This document shows, piece after piece, positions 8,560 through 17,879 of a stretch of DNA of 64,000 nt (within the stretch, counting starts at the first letter, position 1; every line of letters begins with the position of its first letter). The stretch is from Halosimplex pelagicum (GTDB taxonomy: Archaea > Halobacteriota > Halobacteria > Halobacteriales > Haloarculaceae). The stretch covers positions 806,001-870,000 of the forward strand of contig NZ_CP058909.1 of NCBI RefSeq assembly GCF_013415905.1. Reading direction: 5' to 3'. The position numbers were made by a program, and so were the translations under genes. The notes beneath the pieces were generated by a model. That model was not told the DNA's origin, did not search any database, and saw only the letters and a list, made by a program, of their open reading frames with translations.

Positions 8560-9828
8560 TCAGTAGTCGATAGTCGTGATCTCGGCGACGGGCCACTGGC
8601 TCAACACCTCGACGCCGTCGTCGCGGACGACGACCATCTCCTCGACGCGGACGCCCTGGCGGTCGGCCGGCGCCTGGGTCTCGACGGCCATCGTCATGCC
8701 TTCCTCGATCTCGATGGGGTGGTCCGGCGAGACGCCGCGCCAGATCAGGGGTACTTCGTAGAGCTGCAGGCCCAGCCCGTGGGCCCAGTGGTTCGTCGTC
8801 AGTTCCCAGTGCTCGTCGGCGCCGTACCACTCGGCGTGTTCGCCCGCCATGTCGGGGAACGCTTCGGCGATCTCGTCGGTCGTCACCCCGGGCTCGATCC
8901 GGTCGAGGACGCGATAGAGGTTCTCGACGGCCGTCTCGTAGGCGTCGCGCTGGGCGTCGGTGGGTTCGCCCAGCGAGAACGTCCGGTAGTAACAGGAGCG
9001 GTAGCCGAGATACCCGACGTTGTAGAAGTCGGCGTAGAGCAGGTCGCCGGGCCGCATCGCCCGGTCGGTCGTGTTGGCCTGGTGTTTCGGCCAGGTGTTC
9101 GGGCCCGAGGTGAGGTAGCCGCCGCCGACCGTCGCGCCGTGACGATACAGTTCCCGGACCGCCTCGCCCCACACTTCCGACTCGCGGGCTCCCGGTTTCG
9201 CGCTCTCGGTGATCCGCTGGAAGCCCGCCTCGCAGACCGCGGCGACCTGCCGGAGACACTCGACCTCGTCGCGGGTCTTGGTCTTCCGGGCGTCGTGCAT
9301 GAGATCGACCGCCGGTTCGACGCGGGTCTCGATCCCCCGGTCGTCGAGCGCGTCGTGGAGTCGTCGGGCGCCCACGTCGACGCCGAGCGGCAGGTCGTCG
9401 ACGCCGTATTCGGCCATCGCTTCGGCCACGAGGTCGGCCATCTTCCCCGCGAGGAAGGCCCGGGCGGAGTCGCTGCCCGAGGCGCGCGGGACGTTGCCGA
9501 GACCCGGCGCGGCGTGGCGGATATCGTCGAGCCACGGGCAGTTGTAGCGCTGGTTGGCTGCGTGGTCGGCGGTGTCCCAGTGGACCACGTCGCCCGCCTC
9601 GGTCAGCAGCGTGTAGTGGTCCGCGCCGCTCCCGCCGGTCATCGCCAGCCCCGTCACGTAGCGGATGTTCGGGTCCGAGACGAGCAACAGCCCCCCCAGC
9701 GGCGAGTCGTCGAGGCGGTCGAGCGCCCGCTCGTAGCGCTCGCGGCGCATGCGCTTCACGTCGATGCGTTCCTCCCAGTCGACCGCCATCGTCCCCCGCG
9801 TCCCCGCCATGTACTCGCGGTCGTGCAT
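8560..9828 (-). CDS. M24-family (pita-bread fold) enzyme with an altered metal site
   Basis: 422 residues. An N-terminal creatinase-like domain (DSPLGGLLLVSDPNIRYVTG) precedes a C-terminal pita-bread domain. Visible metal-site residues are the Asp in LLYADFYNV, the His in WAHGLGLQLYE, the Glu in MAVETQAP and the Glu in GVRVEEMVVV. The second Asp ligand, normally in a SDTTRTF-type strand, aligns with Cys in RSCYYRTF. The change suggests a different metal usage or a non-peptidase reaction, as known for other M24 members such as creatinase and DMSP lyase DddP. Several in-frame Met codons (9828, 9810, 9789) make the exact start uncertain. Convergent with the histidine kinase gene. Confidence 0.8.
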   Translation of the reverse strand: MHDREYMAGTRGTMAVDWEERIDVKRMRRERYERALDRLDDSPLGGLLLVSDPNIRYVTGLAMTGGSGADHYTLLTEAGDVVHWDTADHAANQRYNCPWLDDIRHAAPGLGNVPRASGSDSARAFLAGKMADLVAEAMAEYGVDDLPLGVDVGARRLHDALDDRGIETRVEPAVDLMHDARKTKTRDEVECLRQVAAVCEAGFQRITESAKPGARESEVWGEAVRELYRHGATVGGGYLTSGPNTWPKHQANTTDRAMRPGDLLYADFYNVGYLGYRSCYYRTFSLGEPTDAQRDAYETAVENLYRVLDRIEPGVTTDEIAEAFPDMAGEHAEWYGADEHWELTTNHWAHGLGLQLYEVPLIWRGVSPDHPIEIEEGMTMAVETQAPADRQGVRVEEMVVVRDDGVEVLSQWPVAEITTIDY

Positions 9829-9890
9829 ACGGGGGCTACGGCCGTCGACCCCATCAAGTTACGGCAAAAATTGCGAGGAGGGATGAAGCG

Positions 9891-10832
9891 TCACTCGGAG
9901 GGGTCGGGCGTGATCGGTCGCGTCTCGGTCGCCGTGGGCGTCGGCGGGTCGACGGTAACGGTCCGTTCCCGGTAGTCGCTGCGCCAGATGAGGTCGAAGC
10001 GAAGCGTCCGCGCGCCGTCGCCGCTCGGGTACTCGACGACGAGATCGCGTGCCCAGGTCGCGGTTTCGCCGGCGGCGACCGGGAGCCTGAGCCCCGCGAC
10101 TGGGCCGTACGCCGGCCAGTTTCGGTTGACCGCCGCGACGAAGGTGCCGGCCACGTCGGCGGTGTTGGCGACCTCGAACCGAACGGTGACCGACTCGCCC
10201 GGTTCGGCCGTCTCGGGCGCCGTGAACGACCGCACCTCGAAGGACGCCGGCGGTCGTGCCAGCGCCGCGAGCGCGTCGTCGGCCAGCCAGGACTCGCCGC
10301 CTGGCCACGAGAGCCGCACCTCGTCGGCGTCGAGCGGCTTCGGCAGGCGGACGACGACCCAGCCGGCGAACGCGTCGCGGTCGGGGAGATACGGCCCGCC
10401 GAGGTCGAACAGCCCCCACCGCTGGGGTCCCACGTCCGTCGTCGCGCGATAGGAGACGCCGTCGGCGACGAGTTCGATCTCCTCGACGGGCGGTGCAGTC
10501 TCCGGATCGCCGGCCAGCAGGGCGACGACGAACTGCTCGTCGCGGTCACCGTAGACCCCGAGCGAATCGGGCGAGTTCGGCGCGGCGAGTTCGGGGACCA
10601 CGAGCGTCTCGTCGACGAAGTCGGCGTTCGCTCCGGCGTCGGTTCCAGGTTCGGTGCCGTCCGTGGTCCCGGTCGGCGGCTCGCCGGCGGTCTCGGGCGG
10701 TGCGGTCTCGGTCGGCGTCCCCGTGGGTGTCGCGGACGGCGACCCGTCGCCCGCGCCGTCCGAGTCGCCCAGACAGCCCGGGAGGGCGACGGCGCCGGCC
10801 GCGAACCCGGCGAGGACCTCGCGTCGATTCAT
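9891..10832 (-). CDS. Tat-exported lipoprotein, function unknown
   Basis: 313 residues. The N-terminus MNRREVLAGFAAGAVALPGC combines a twin-arginine-like motif with a lipobox Cys at 20. A Thr/Pro/Gly-rich linker (about 25-70) is typical of haloarchaeal surface lipoproteins. The rest is beta-rich. Residues about 200-260 (SFTAPETAEPGESVTVRFEV, then NTADVAGTFVAAVNRNW) look like a CARDB/Ig-like fold used to bind other surface proteins. No catalytic motif seen. Divergent from the EthD gene. Confidence 0.75.
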   Translation of the reverse strand: MNRREVLAGFAAGAVALPGCLGDSDGAGDGSPSATPTGTPTETAPPETAGEPPTGTTDGTEPGTDAGANADFVDETLVVPELAAPNSPDSLGVYGDRDEQFVVALLAGDPETAPPVEEIELVADGVSYRATTDVGPQRWGLFDLGGPYLPDRDAFAGWVVVRLPKPLDADEVRLSWPGGESWLADDALAALARPPASFEVRSFTAPETAEPGESVTVRFEVANTADVAGTFVAAVNRNWPAYGPVAGLRLPVAAGETATWARDLVVEYPSGDGARTLRFDLIWRSDYRERTVTVDPPTPTATETRPITPDPSE

Positions 10833-10972
10833 ACCCGAACGGTCGGGCGTCCCGGATAAGGGCCTTCAGAAGGGTACAGGGGGCGTTTGAACGACCGCCG
10901 TGTCGCTACTCCACGGGTCGTCCGGCAAGTATCGCCGGAAGGTACATCCGGCGGCCGGTCCGTGTGTGAGAT

Positions 10973-11659
10973 ATGTACAAACACATCGCGCTGCTCGTCC
11001 GGCGCGAGGGGGAGCGCCACGACGAGTTCCGCGAGCGGTGGCTCGACGAGCGCGCGCCGCAGGTCCGCGAGATCGACGGCGTCGTGCGTCACCACACCGT
11101 CGTCCCGACCGGCCCCGAGGTCGCCGAGTTCGACGGGATCGCCGAGCTGTACTTCGAGTCGCTGGATGATCTGGACGCCGCCGTCGGCTCGATCGGCGCG
11201 CGCGGCGACGACCATTTCGCGGCCGGGGAACCGCGGCGGTTCGACGGCGAGGAGGTCGTTCGGAAGGACGAGACCGGGGGCGACACCGACGGGCTCTACA
11301 AGCACTCGGCGTTTCTCGTCCGGAAGCCGGGGACGAGCCACGACGACTTTCGCGACTACTGGGAGACCGAGCACACGCCGCTGGCCCGTGACATCGAGGG
11401 CGTCGTCCGCTATCACACGGTGTACCCCGTCGACCCCGAGAGCGCCGCGTTCGACGGCGTCGCGGAGCTGTACTTCGAGTCGCTGGCGGACCTGTACGAC
11501 GCGCTCGGCTCGCCCGGATCGCGGGATTACGACCCGAGCAAGGAGGTGGCCGCGGCCGCCCGCGCGGACGTGGATAACTTCCTCGCCGTCGAGGACCGGC
11601 CGCGGCTCATCGGCCGCGAGACCGTCCAGTTCGACGCGACCGACGCCGAGGGGTACTGA
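10973..11659 (+). CDS. Tandem EthD-domain protein
   Basis: 228 residues formed from two copies of a ferredoxin-like EthD fold. Copy 1 begins MYKHIALLVRREGERHDEFR, copy 2 begins LYKHSAFLVRKPGTSHDDFR at about residue 107. Each contains a variant of DIEGVVRYHTVYP and of FDGVAELYFESLADL. EthD-like proteins are small accessory or dimeric alpha-beta-barrel enzymes; a single-chain tandem presumably replaces the homodimer. Its stop codon overlaps the start of the HD-domain gene by one base (tgatg), so the two are translated together. Confidence 0.85.
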   Translation: MYKHIALLVRREGERHDEFRERWLDERAPQVREIDGVVRHHTVVPTGPEVAEFDGIAELYFESLDDLDAAVGSIGARGDDHFAAGEPRRFDGEEVVRKDETGGDTDGLYKHSAFLVRKPGTSHDDFRDYWETEHTPLARDIEGVVRYHTVYPVDPESAAFDGVAELYFESLADLYDALGSPGSRDYDPSKEVAAAARADVDNFLAVEDRPRLIGRETVQFDATDAEGY

Positions 11660-12306
11660 TGGTCGACGACGAACGCGGCCACGACGGCGACGACGCGGCC
11701 GATTCGACCCGAAACGAGGGGAGCGAGTACGAGCGGCAGGTCCGCGACGCGTTCCCGGAACTCGACGCGGTCACCGACGAGGACCTCCGCGATCGGGTGG
11801 TCGAGGCGTGGGTCCTGGGGCTCCGCCGGGGCGGCTGGCGCGATATCCGCGACGTGCCCTACGCCTGGAACATCAGCGAGGTGAGCAACGTCGAGCACAC
11901 CCGCGGGGTGACCGAGATCGCTGTCGAGACTGCCGCAGTCCAGCGAAATCGCCACGGCGCCGCGGTCGACACCGACACCGTCGTCGCGGCCTGCCTGCTC
12001 CACGACGTGGGCAAGTGCTACGAGTACGTCGACCACGTCGACGCCGACCTGGTGGATCCGGACCCGCGCTACGCCGGCGAGACGATCCCCCACTCGCTGT
12101 CGGGCTACGCGCTCGCCCACGAGGTCGGCTGCCCGGTCGCAGTCCAGCGAGCGATCCCCCACTTCCTCGGTGAGGTGCCCGACCGAACGCTCGAAGCGGA
12201 ACTCGTCACGGGCGCGAACGCCGCCTCCTCGAACGCCATCACCCAGGCGACGATGGGGATCACGCTCGACGAGTGGGTCGAACAGTACTCCCAGACGAGC
12301 GGCTGA
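11659..12306 (+). CDS. HD-domain phosphohydrolase
   Basis: 215 residues. Metal-binding residues of an HD domain are visible: His80 (VEHTRGV) and the His115-Asp116 pair in LLHDVGK. A further His in ETIPHSLSGYALAHEV and Pro-His-Phe at about 165-170 complete the pattern. Substrate unknown; HD proteins hydrolyse phosphate esters, often nucleotides. The first ~25 residues are acidic and disordered. It overlaps the EthD gene by one base, implying a shared pathway. Confidence 0.85.
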   Translation: MVDDERGHDGDDAADSTRNEGSEYERQVRDAFPELDAVTDEDLRDRVVEAWVLGLRRGGWRDIRDVPYAWNISEVSNVEHTRGVTEIAVETAAVQRNRHGAAVDTDTVVAACLLHDVGKCYEYVDHVDADLVDPDPRYAGETIPHSLSGYALAHEVGCPVAVQRAIPHFLGEVPDRTLEAELVTGANAASSNAITQATMGITLDEWVEQYSQTSG

Positions 12307-12432
12307 CCGGGCCACCGCGGGACGGATCGGCGGGACCGGTCGGGCCGAATCAACCGCCTACCGCCGGGTTGGCCGACCGTACCGGGGATAGCGCGCGGAT
12401 TACAATTCGAGGGCGAGCCGTCGGACCGCCAC

Positions 12433-13131
12433 ATGGACCGAAAACTGACGGCGGTCGCGCTGGCGGGTATCGTCCTGTTGAGTTCCTTCGGCGTCGCGAG
12501 CGCCGCGTTCCTCGGGAGCGCCCAGGCGGGCAACCAGGCGTCGACGGTCTCCGTCTCGGCGACGGGGTCGGTGACGGCCGAACCCGACAGGGCCGTCGTC
12601 GACGTCGCCGCGACGGCGGAAGCCGACAACGCCACGGCGGCGACGGACCGGCTCGCGGACACCGTCACGACGCTCCGCGACGCCCTGACCGACGAGAACC
12701 TCTCGGTCGAATCGGTCGATACGACGAGCTACTCGGTGTTCCAGCGCACCGACAACGGGACGACCACCTACGTCGCCCGGCAGTCGTTCGCGGTGACGAC
12801 CGACGATACGGACGCGGCCGGCGCCGTGATCGACACCGCCGTCGCCAACGGCGCCACCGAGATCGGCGGCGTCGCCTTCGCGGTCTCCGAGGACCGCCGC
12901 CAGGAGCTGCGCGCCGACGCCATCGACGAGGCGGTCGACGACGCCCGCGCCCAGGCCGAGGCCGTCGCCGACAGCACCGACCTCGCGCTCGGGAACGTCC
13001 GCTCCGTGTCGACGGGCGACGGGAGCGGCTTCCTCGTCCAGCGGGCCGCCGACGCGGGGACGACGGTCGAACCCAGCCCCGTCAGCGTCTCGGCGACCGT
13101 GGAGATCACCTACAACGCGACCGCGGAGTGA
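12433..13131 (+). CDS. Exported SIMPL (DUF541) domain protein
   Basis: 232 residues. The signal peptide (LTAVALAGIVLLSSFGVASA) is followed by the SIMPL pattern: VSVSATGSVTAEPDRAVVDV, a long amphipathic helix, SVDTTSYSVFQ, a central VIDTAVANGATEIGGVAFAV segment, and ALRADAIDEAVDDARAQAE-like helix. Members are periplasmic or surface beta-alpha proteins of unclear function, sometimes linked to stress resistance. It is monocistronic. Confidence 0.85.
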   Translation: MDRKLTAVALAGIVLLSSFGVASAAFLGSAQAGNQASTVSVSATGSVTAEPDRAVVDVAATAEADNATAATDRLADTVTTLRDALTDENLSVESVDTTSYSVFQRTDNGTTTYVARQSFAVTTDDTDAAGAVIDTAVANGATEIGGVAFAVSEDRRQELRADAIDEAVDDARAQAEAVADSTDLALGNVRSVSTGDGSGFLVQRAADAGTTVEPSPVSVSATVEITYNATAE

Positions 13132-13176
13132 GGGCCGCACTGACCGTATCCGAAGTATGACGATGGATACGCACCG

Positions 13177-14145
13177 TTAGAGCGGGTCGAGTCCCCGCTC
13201 CTCGCGGAGGACGGAGACGTACTCGGCGATGCCGGCTTCGAGGTCGTACTCGGGGTCGTAGCCCAGGTCCTCGCGGGCCGGCGCGATGTCGAGCGTCTGG
13301 GTCCACGGCAGTTCGCCCTCGTCCGAGACCGATATCTCGGCGTCGGGCACCACCTCGCTTACCGCCTCGGCGGCCTCCCGAACCGTCGCGCACTCGCCGC
13401 GGACGTTGTAGATACGCCGCGAGAGCTCCGATTCGTCGGCGAAGGCGGCTTTCCGGAACGCCTGCGCGACGTCGCGGACGTACTGCCAGTCGATCACCTG
13501 GTCGCCGTAGTCGACGGAAAACGACTCGCCGAGGGCCGGTTTCTCGATCAGGTCGATCAGGAACGCGGAGCCGCCGGTCTCGCGGTAGGGGCCGTACGCG
13601 ACCGTCGGCCGCAGCCCGACGTGGGAGACGCCGTACTCCTCCCCGTAGACGCGGGCCTGGTGTTCGTTGTACTCCTTGGTCGCGCCGTAGAGCGTGTCCG
13701 GGTACACCAGGTCGTCCTCGGTGACCCAGCCGCCGCGGTCGTTCGACTCGTAGCTCTCGGGCGGCGCGTACACCGCCGCCGAGGAGGCCCAGGCGACCCG
13801 CTCGACCTGGTCGGGGAGGGTGCGAGCGGCCTCGAAGACGTTGTTCGTCCCCTCGCAGTTCACTTCGAGGGCCGCCCGCGGGTTCGCCTCGGCCCCGTCG
13901 GTCAACAGCGCCGCGAGGTGGACCACGTGCGTCGCCCCCGTCTCCCGGACCGTCCGGACGACCGCCGTGGGGTCGGTCACGTCGCCGCCGATCACCTCGA
14001 CCTCGTCGGCGACACCCAACTTCGCCAGCCGGGTCTCCTCGGTCGACAGGTCGAACGCGACCACGTCGTGACCGTGTTCGACCAGGTCGGCGGCGACGTA
14101 CGCCCCGATGAAGCCGGTCCCGCCGGTCACCAGTACCGTTGCCAT
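13177..14145 (-). CDS. NAD-dependent epimerase/dehydratase (extended SDR)
   Basis: 322 residues. The Rossmann motif TGGTGFIGAY is at residues 7-16, an Asp that favours NAD(H) follows in VVAFDLS, and the active-site Tyr-xxx-Lys is YGATK with the upstream catalytic Ser in WASSAAVYA. This is a UDP-glucose 4-epimerase-like nucleotide-sugar enzyme; the exact sugar cannot be told. C-terminal segment RIYNVRGECATVREAAEAV is the usual substrate-domain hinge. The ATG at 14145 lies directly before the nucleotide-binding strand. It could supply surface glycan precursors. Confidence 0.85.
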   Translation of the reverse strand: MATVLVTGGTGFIGAYVAADLVEHGHDVVAFDLSTEETRLAKLGVADEVEVIGGDVTDPTAVVRTVRETGATHVVHLAALLTDGAEANPRAALEVNCEGTNNVFEAARTLPDQVERVAWASSAAVYAPPESYESNDRGGWVTEDDLVYPDTLYGATKEYNEHQARVYGEEYGVSHVGLRPTVAYGPYRETGGSAFLIDLIEKPALGESFSVDYGDQVIDWQYVRDVAQAFRKAAFADESELSRRIYNVRGECATVREAAEAVSEVVPDAEISVSDEGELPWTQTLDIAPAREDLGYDPEYDLEAGIAEYVSVLREERGLDPL

Positions 14146-14331
14146 ACCGCACGTTCGCCGACGAACTGAAAAAAGTTGCCGCAAGATCCGGTGCTGACGT
14201 TTATCCCGGAGAGCGCGACCACCTCCGAGCATGCACTGAGAGCCGCCGCGGAGCGGGGAGCGGTCGCGCGGCGCGCCGCTCCGCGGGTCGAAGCCGCCGC
14301 CTGTTCGCCCCGATTGCGTCACGAGCCCCCG

Positions 14332-16032
14332 CTACTCGTGGAGGCCGCCGACCTCCTCGTAGAACGACGACGCCAGTTGCTCGGCCATCTGCTCGTCCCG
14401 GTCGATGCGCACGTCGACGACGGTGGGGCGGTCGTCGGCCGTCGCGTCGGCCAGCGTCGGCTTCAGGTCCTCGGGCGCCGTCACGCGGACGCCGCGGGCG
14501 CCCATCGCCCGGGCCACCGCGACGAAGTCCGTGTCCGGGAACTCGGTGCCCGGCAACTGGTCGTCCATCTGGCGGACCATCCCGAGCGACGTGTCGTTGA
14601 GGACGACGAACGTCGGCGCGACGCCCTGCTGGACCGCCGTCTCGACGGCGGTCATCGTCATCGCGAAGCCGCCGTCGCCCGCCACCGCGACGGCGTCGCG
14701 GTCGGTCACCAGCGCCGCGGCGACCGCGGCCGGCGCGGCCCACCCCATCCCGCCGACGCCGCCGCTCCCGAAGTACGTCCGCCGGGCGGGCGTCTGGAGG
14801 TAGTTGAGCAGCCAGAAGCGGTTGTTGCCCGAGTCGGCCGTCACGATACTCTCGGCGTCGACGACCGACTCGACCGCCGCGACCGCCCGCTGGGGCTTGA
14901 TGGGCACCGCCTCGGAGTCACAGGCCGGCGCGGTGAAGTCCTCGCGCGCCTCGGCCGCGCGGTCGAGCGCCCAGGTCGACTCCTCGGCTTCCTCGCCGTC
15001 GGGAAGTCGGTCGGCCAGCGCCGCCAGCGTCGCCCGCGCGTCGCCGATCAGGCCCACGTCGGCGGGGTAGACCCAGCCGGCGTTGCGCGAGTCCGCGTCG
15101 GCGTGGCAGATCGTCTGCTCGTCCGGTCTGATGAACGACGCCGCGGCCCAGTTGGTGTCCATCGGGTTGAGCCGGCAGCCGACGACGAGCAGCACGTCGG
15201 CCTCGCTGACGACGCGGTTGGCACCCTCGTGGCCGAACGACCCGACGACGCCGACGGCTCGTTCGTGAGTCTCCGCGATCGTCGACTTGCCGAGGTAGGA
15301 GGTCGCGACGGCCGCGTCCGCCGCCGCGGCGACCGCTTCGAGTTCGTCGTAGGCGCTCGCGGCGTGGACGCCGTTGCCCGCGAGGACCACCGGTCGCTCG
15401 GCGGCTTCGAGCGCGTCGACCGCCCGTTCGAGGTCGCCGTCGACCGGCCGGGCGTCCCACGTTCGGGTCTGCGCCTCGTCGTCCCACAGCGGTGGCGTCG
15501 GGTCCTCGGGTACCTCCTCGCTGACGGCGTCGCCGTCGAGGACGACGGCGCAGGGCCCTGGCCGGCCGGCGGTCGCGTGCTTGAACGCCAGCTGGAGGCT
15601 ACGGACCGTCTCGGCGGGTCGGCGCGGTTCCCAGTGCTCGGCGGTCACGCCGTCGAGGATCGACGACAGGTCGAGCCCCCCGTAGTCGCCCCGGGCCGCC
15701 TGGTAGGGCGCGAGCGTCGCGTACTCGCCGCGCTCGCTCGCCTCGGTGATCACGACCATCGGCGACGAGCCCAGCCGCGCCTCCATCTGGCCGATAGCGC
15801 CGAGGCTCCCGATCCACGGCCCCTGGCCGGCGAGGACGCCCGGATCGCGCGTGATCCGCCCGGCCGCCTCGGCCATGACGCTGGCTTCGCGCTCGTCGCG
15901 CGGCCGGACCACCTCGACTTCGGAGTCGGCCAGCGCGTCGAACACCTCGACGACGCGCCCGCCCGGGTAGCCGAAGACGTACGACACGTCGAGCGCTTCC
16001 AGCGTCGCGACGATCCGCTCGGCCGTGTTCAT
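14332..16032 (-). CDS. Thiamine-diphosphate enzyme of the acetolactate-synthase superfamily
   Basis: 566 residues with the three-domain ThDP layout. The N-terminal PYR domain has YVFGYPGG and the ylide-activating Glu in RPRDEREASVMAEAAGR. The middle domain holds ERPVVLAGNGVHA. The C-terminal PP domain has GDGGFAMTMTAVETAVQQG with the Mg-binding Asn in VVLNDTSLGMV. It differs from housekeeping IlvB, has no ilvN beside it and lacks close pathway neighbours, so the substrate (pyruvate, phosphonopyruvate, sulfopyruvate or another 2-oxoacid) is not assigned. Divergent from the nucleotidyltransferase gene. Confidence 0.8.
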   Translation of the reverse strand: MNTAERIVATLEALDVSYVFGYPGGRVVEVFDALADSEVEVVRPRDEREASVMAEAAGRITRDPGVLAGQGPWIGSLGAIGQMEARLGSSPMVVITEASERGEYATLAPYQAARGDYGGLDLSSILDGVTAEHWEPRRPAETVRSLQLAFKHATAGRPGPCAVVLDGDAVSEEVPEDPTPPLWDDEAQTRTWDARPVDGDLERAVDALEAAERPVVLAGNGVHAASAYDELEAVAAAADAAVATSYLGKSTIAETHERAVGVVGSFGHEGANRVVSEADVLLVVGCRLNPMDTNWAAASFIRPDEQTICHADADSRNAGWVYPADVGLIGDARATLAALADRLPDGEEAEESTWALDRAAEAREDFTAPACDSEAVPIKPQRAVAAVESVVDAESIVTADSGNNRFWLLNYLQTPARRTYFGSGGVGGMGWAAPAAVAAALVTDRDAVAVAGDGGFAMTMTAVETAVQQGVAPTFVVLNDTSLGMVRQMDDQLPGTEFPDTDFVAVARAMGARGVRVTAPEDLKPTLADATADDRPTVVDVRIDRDEQMAEQLASSFYEEVGGLHE

Positions 16033-16143
16033 GCTACCGAGTACCACGGCGACGGCCTTGGTAGTTCCGCGGGGGCCCGCCGGGACCCGTCCGAGTTCAC
16101 CGCTTGCGGCACACACTTCCCGAGCCACCGCGTACGCGTTGTC

Positions 16144-16737
16144 GTGATCGGGGACCCGACCGTCGCGGGCGTCCTGCTGGCGGCGGGCGACAGCGACCGC
16201 TTCGGCGAGCGGGACAAACTGCTCGCGACGCTCGACGGCGGCCCGCTGGTCCGCCACGCCGCGCGAACGCTCGCGGACGCCGAGGTCGGTCCGGTCGCGG
16301 CGGTCGTCGATCCGGGATCGACGGGCGTCCGCGACGCACTCGCCGGTCTCGACGTCGCGGTCGTCGGGAACCCCGACGCGGCCGCCGGACAGGCGGCGTC
16401 CGTCCGCCACGGCGTCGCGTGGGCCCGCGATCGAGCCGACGCGGTCGTGTTCGCGCTCGGGGACATGCCGCGGGTCGACCCCGAGACCGTGGACCGACTC
16501 GTCGCGGCCTACCGGGACGGCCGCGGGTCCGCGCTCGCCGCGGGCTACGAGGGGGAGCGCGGGAATCCCGTCCTCTTCGACGGCCGGCACTTCGACGCGC
16601 TCGCCGCCGTCGAGGGCGACACCGGCGGGCGCGCGGTCTTCGAACGAGCCGACGACGCCGCGGTCGTCGAGACGGGCGACCCGGGTGTCCGCCTCGACGT
16701 GGACAGGCCCGGGGATCTGGACGGACTCCGGGAGTGA
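16144..16737 (+). CDS. MobA-like nucleotidyltransferase
   Basis: 197 residues from a GTG start at 16144; the frame is open far upstream but family sequence begins here. The NTP-binding motif LLAAGDSDRFGERDKLL, with Lys25, and the metal-binding Asp in ALGDMPRVDPETV define the family. ASVRHGVAW and ERGNPVLFDGRHF segments match MocA/MobA-type cytidylyl- or guanylyltransferases for molybdenum cofactor, or the related CofC-like proteins. This genome encodes a molybdenum hydroxylase (38.7-41.1 kb), which fits a cofactor role but does not prove it. Confidence 0.82.
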   Translation: MIGDPTVAGVLLAAGDSDRFGERDKLLATLDGGPLVRHAARTLADAEVGPVAAVVDPGSTGVRDALAGLDVAVVGNPDAAAGQAASVRHGVAWARDRADAVVFALGDMPRVDPETVDRLVAAYRDGRGSALAAGYEGERGNPVLFDGRHFDALAAVEGDTGGRAVFERADDAAVVETGDPGVRLDVDRPGDLDGLRE

Positions 16738-16741
16738 CCGC

Positions 16742-17731
16742 TTAGAGCACGTCGGTGTCGACCAGCGAGACGCGCTCGCCCACGTCGTGCTCGGCGGCGT
16801 ACTCGTAGACGACGTGGCTGGCCGCCACGTCCTGGATGGCCAGTCCCGTCGAGTCGAACACCGTCACGCCGGTCTCGGGCGTGCGTCCCGGCTTCTCGCC
16901 GACGATCACCTCGCCGAGCTCGCCGTGGATGTCGTCGTCGGAGAGGACGCCCTCGCTCCAGGGGACGTTGATCTCCCCGGAGTGCGTACACTGCTCGTAG
17001 TCGTCGATGACGAGCGTCGCGTCGAGCAGGATTTCGTCCGCAATCTCGTGTTTCCCGGCGGCGTCGGCGCCGATGGCGTTGACGTGGGTGTGGTCGCCGA
17101 CGCTGTGGACGATGGGCTCTTCGACCGGCGTCACCGTCGAGAGCACGTCACAGCGGGCGGCTTCCTCGATGGACCCGCCGCGCACGTCGAACCGGTCCTC
17201 GAAGGCCTCGATAAACTCGGCGACCCGCTCGTCGTCGCGGTCGGCGACGACGACTTCCTCGATGGGGCGGACGGTCGCGATCGCTTCGAGCTGCGTGTAG
17301 GACTGGACGCCGGCGCCGACGATACCCATCGTCCGGGCGTGTTCGACGGCGAGGTGGTTGGTCGCGACGGCCGCGGCGGCGCCGGTGCGCTTGCGCGTGA
17401 TCGTCGTCCCGTCGAGCAGCGCGAGCGGGAACGCCGTCTCGGGGTCGGAGTAGACGACGGTGCCCATCACCGTCGGGAGGTCGTGGTCGTCGGGGTTGTC
17501 CGGGTGGACGTTGACCCACTTGACCGCCGCGGCGTCCCACTCGCCGGCGTCCAGATAGGCCGGCATCGACCGGAAGTCGCCGTTGTACTGGGGCAGGTCG
17601 ATGTAGGACTTGGCGGGCATCTGCGCGTCGCCGCGCGCGTCGGCGACGAAGGCGTCTTCGACCGCCGAGACGACCGCCGACATCTCGGCGGCCTCTTCGA
17701 CGGCGTCGGGGTCCAGAAGCAGCGTCTGCAT
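16742..17731 (-). CDS. Ornithine cyclodeaminase / mu-crystallin family dehydrogenase
   Basis: 329 residues. The substrate-binding motif AAAVKWVNVHPDN with its Lys and Asn, LLDGTTITRKRTGAAAAVAT, and the nucleotide-binding GIVGAGVQSYTQLEAI loop are typical. The C-terminal half is a Rossmann domain with DVLSTVTPVEEPI. Family members include ornithine cyclodeaminase, archaeal alanine dehydrogenase and ketimine reductases; the sequence alone does not decide. The gene ends 4 nt after the convergent nucleotidyltransferase. Confidence 0.82.
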   Translation of the reverse strand: MQTLLLDPDAVEEAAEMSAVVSAVEDAFVADARGDAQMPAKSYIDLPQYNGDFRSMPAYLDAGEWDAAAVKWVNVHPDNPDDHDLPTVMGTVVYSDPETAFPLALLDGTTITRKRTGAAAAVATNHLAVEHARTMGIVGAGVQSYTQLEAIATVRPIEEVVVADRDDERVAEFIEAFEDRFDVRGGSIEEAARCDVLSTVTPVEEPIVHSVGDHTHVNAIGADAAGKHEIADEILLDATLVIDDYEQCTHSGEINVPWSEGVLSDDDIHGELGEVIVGEKPGRTPETGVTVFDSTGLAIQDVAASHVVYEYAAEHDVGERVSLVDTDVL

Positions 17732-17879
17732 ACGCGACCTTCCGTCGCCGCACACTTAGAGGTTCGACCGCCCGACGCGCCGAGAGCGCCCTCACGACGC
17801 CGAGACCGCCGCAGGCGTCGCTCGCAGGGGAAACAGTTTTGTCCGCTTTTGTCGTATGTTAACATTGGGGTATCAACCC

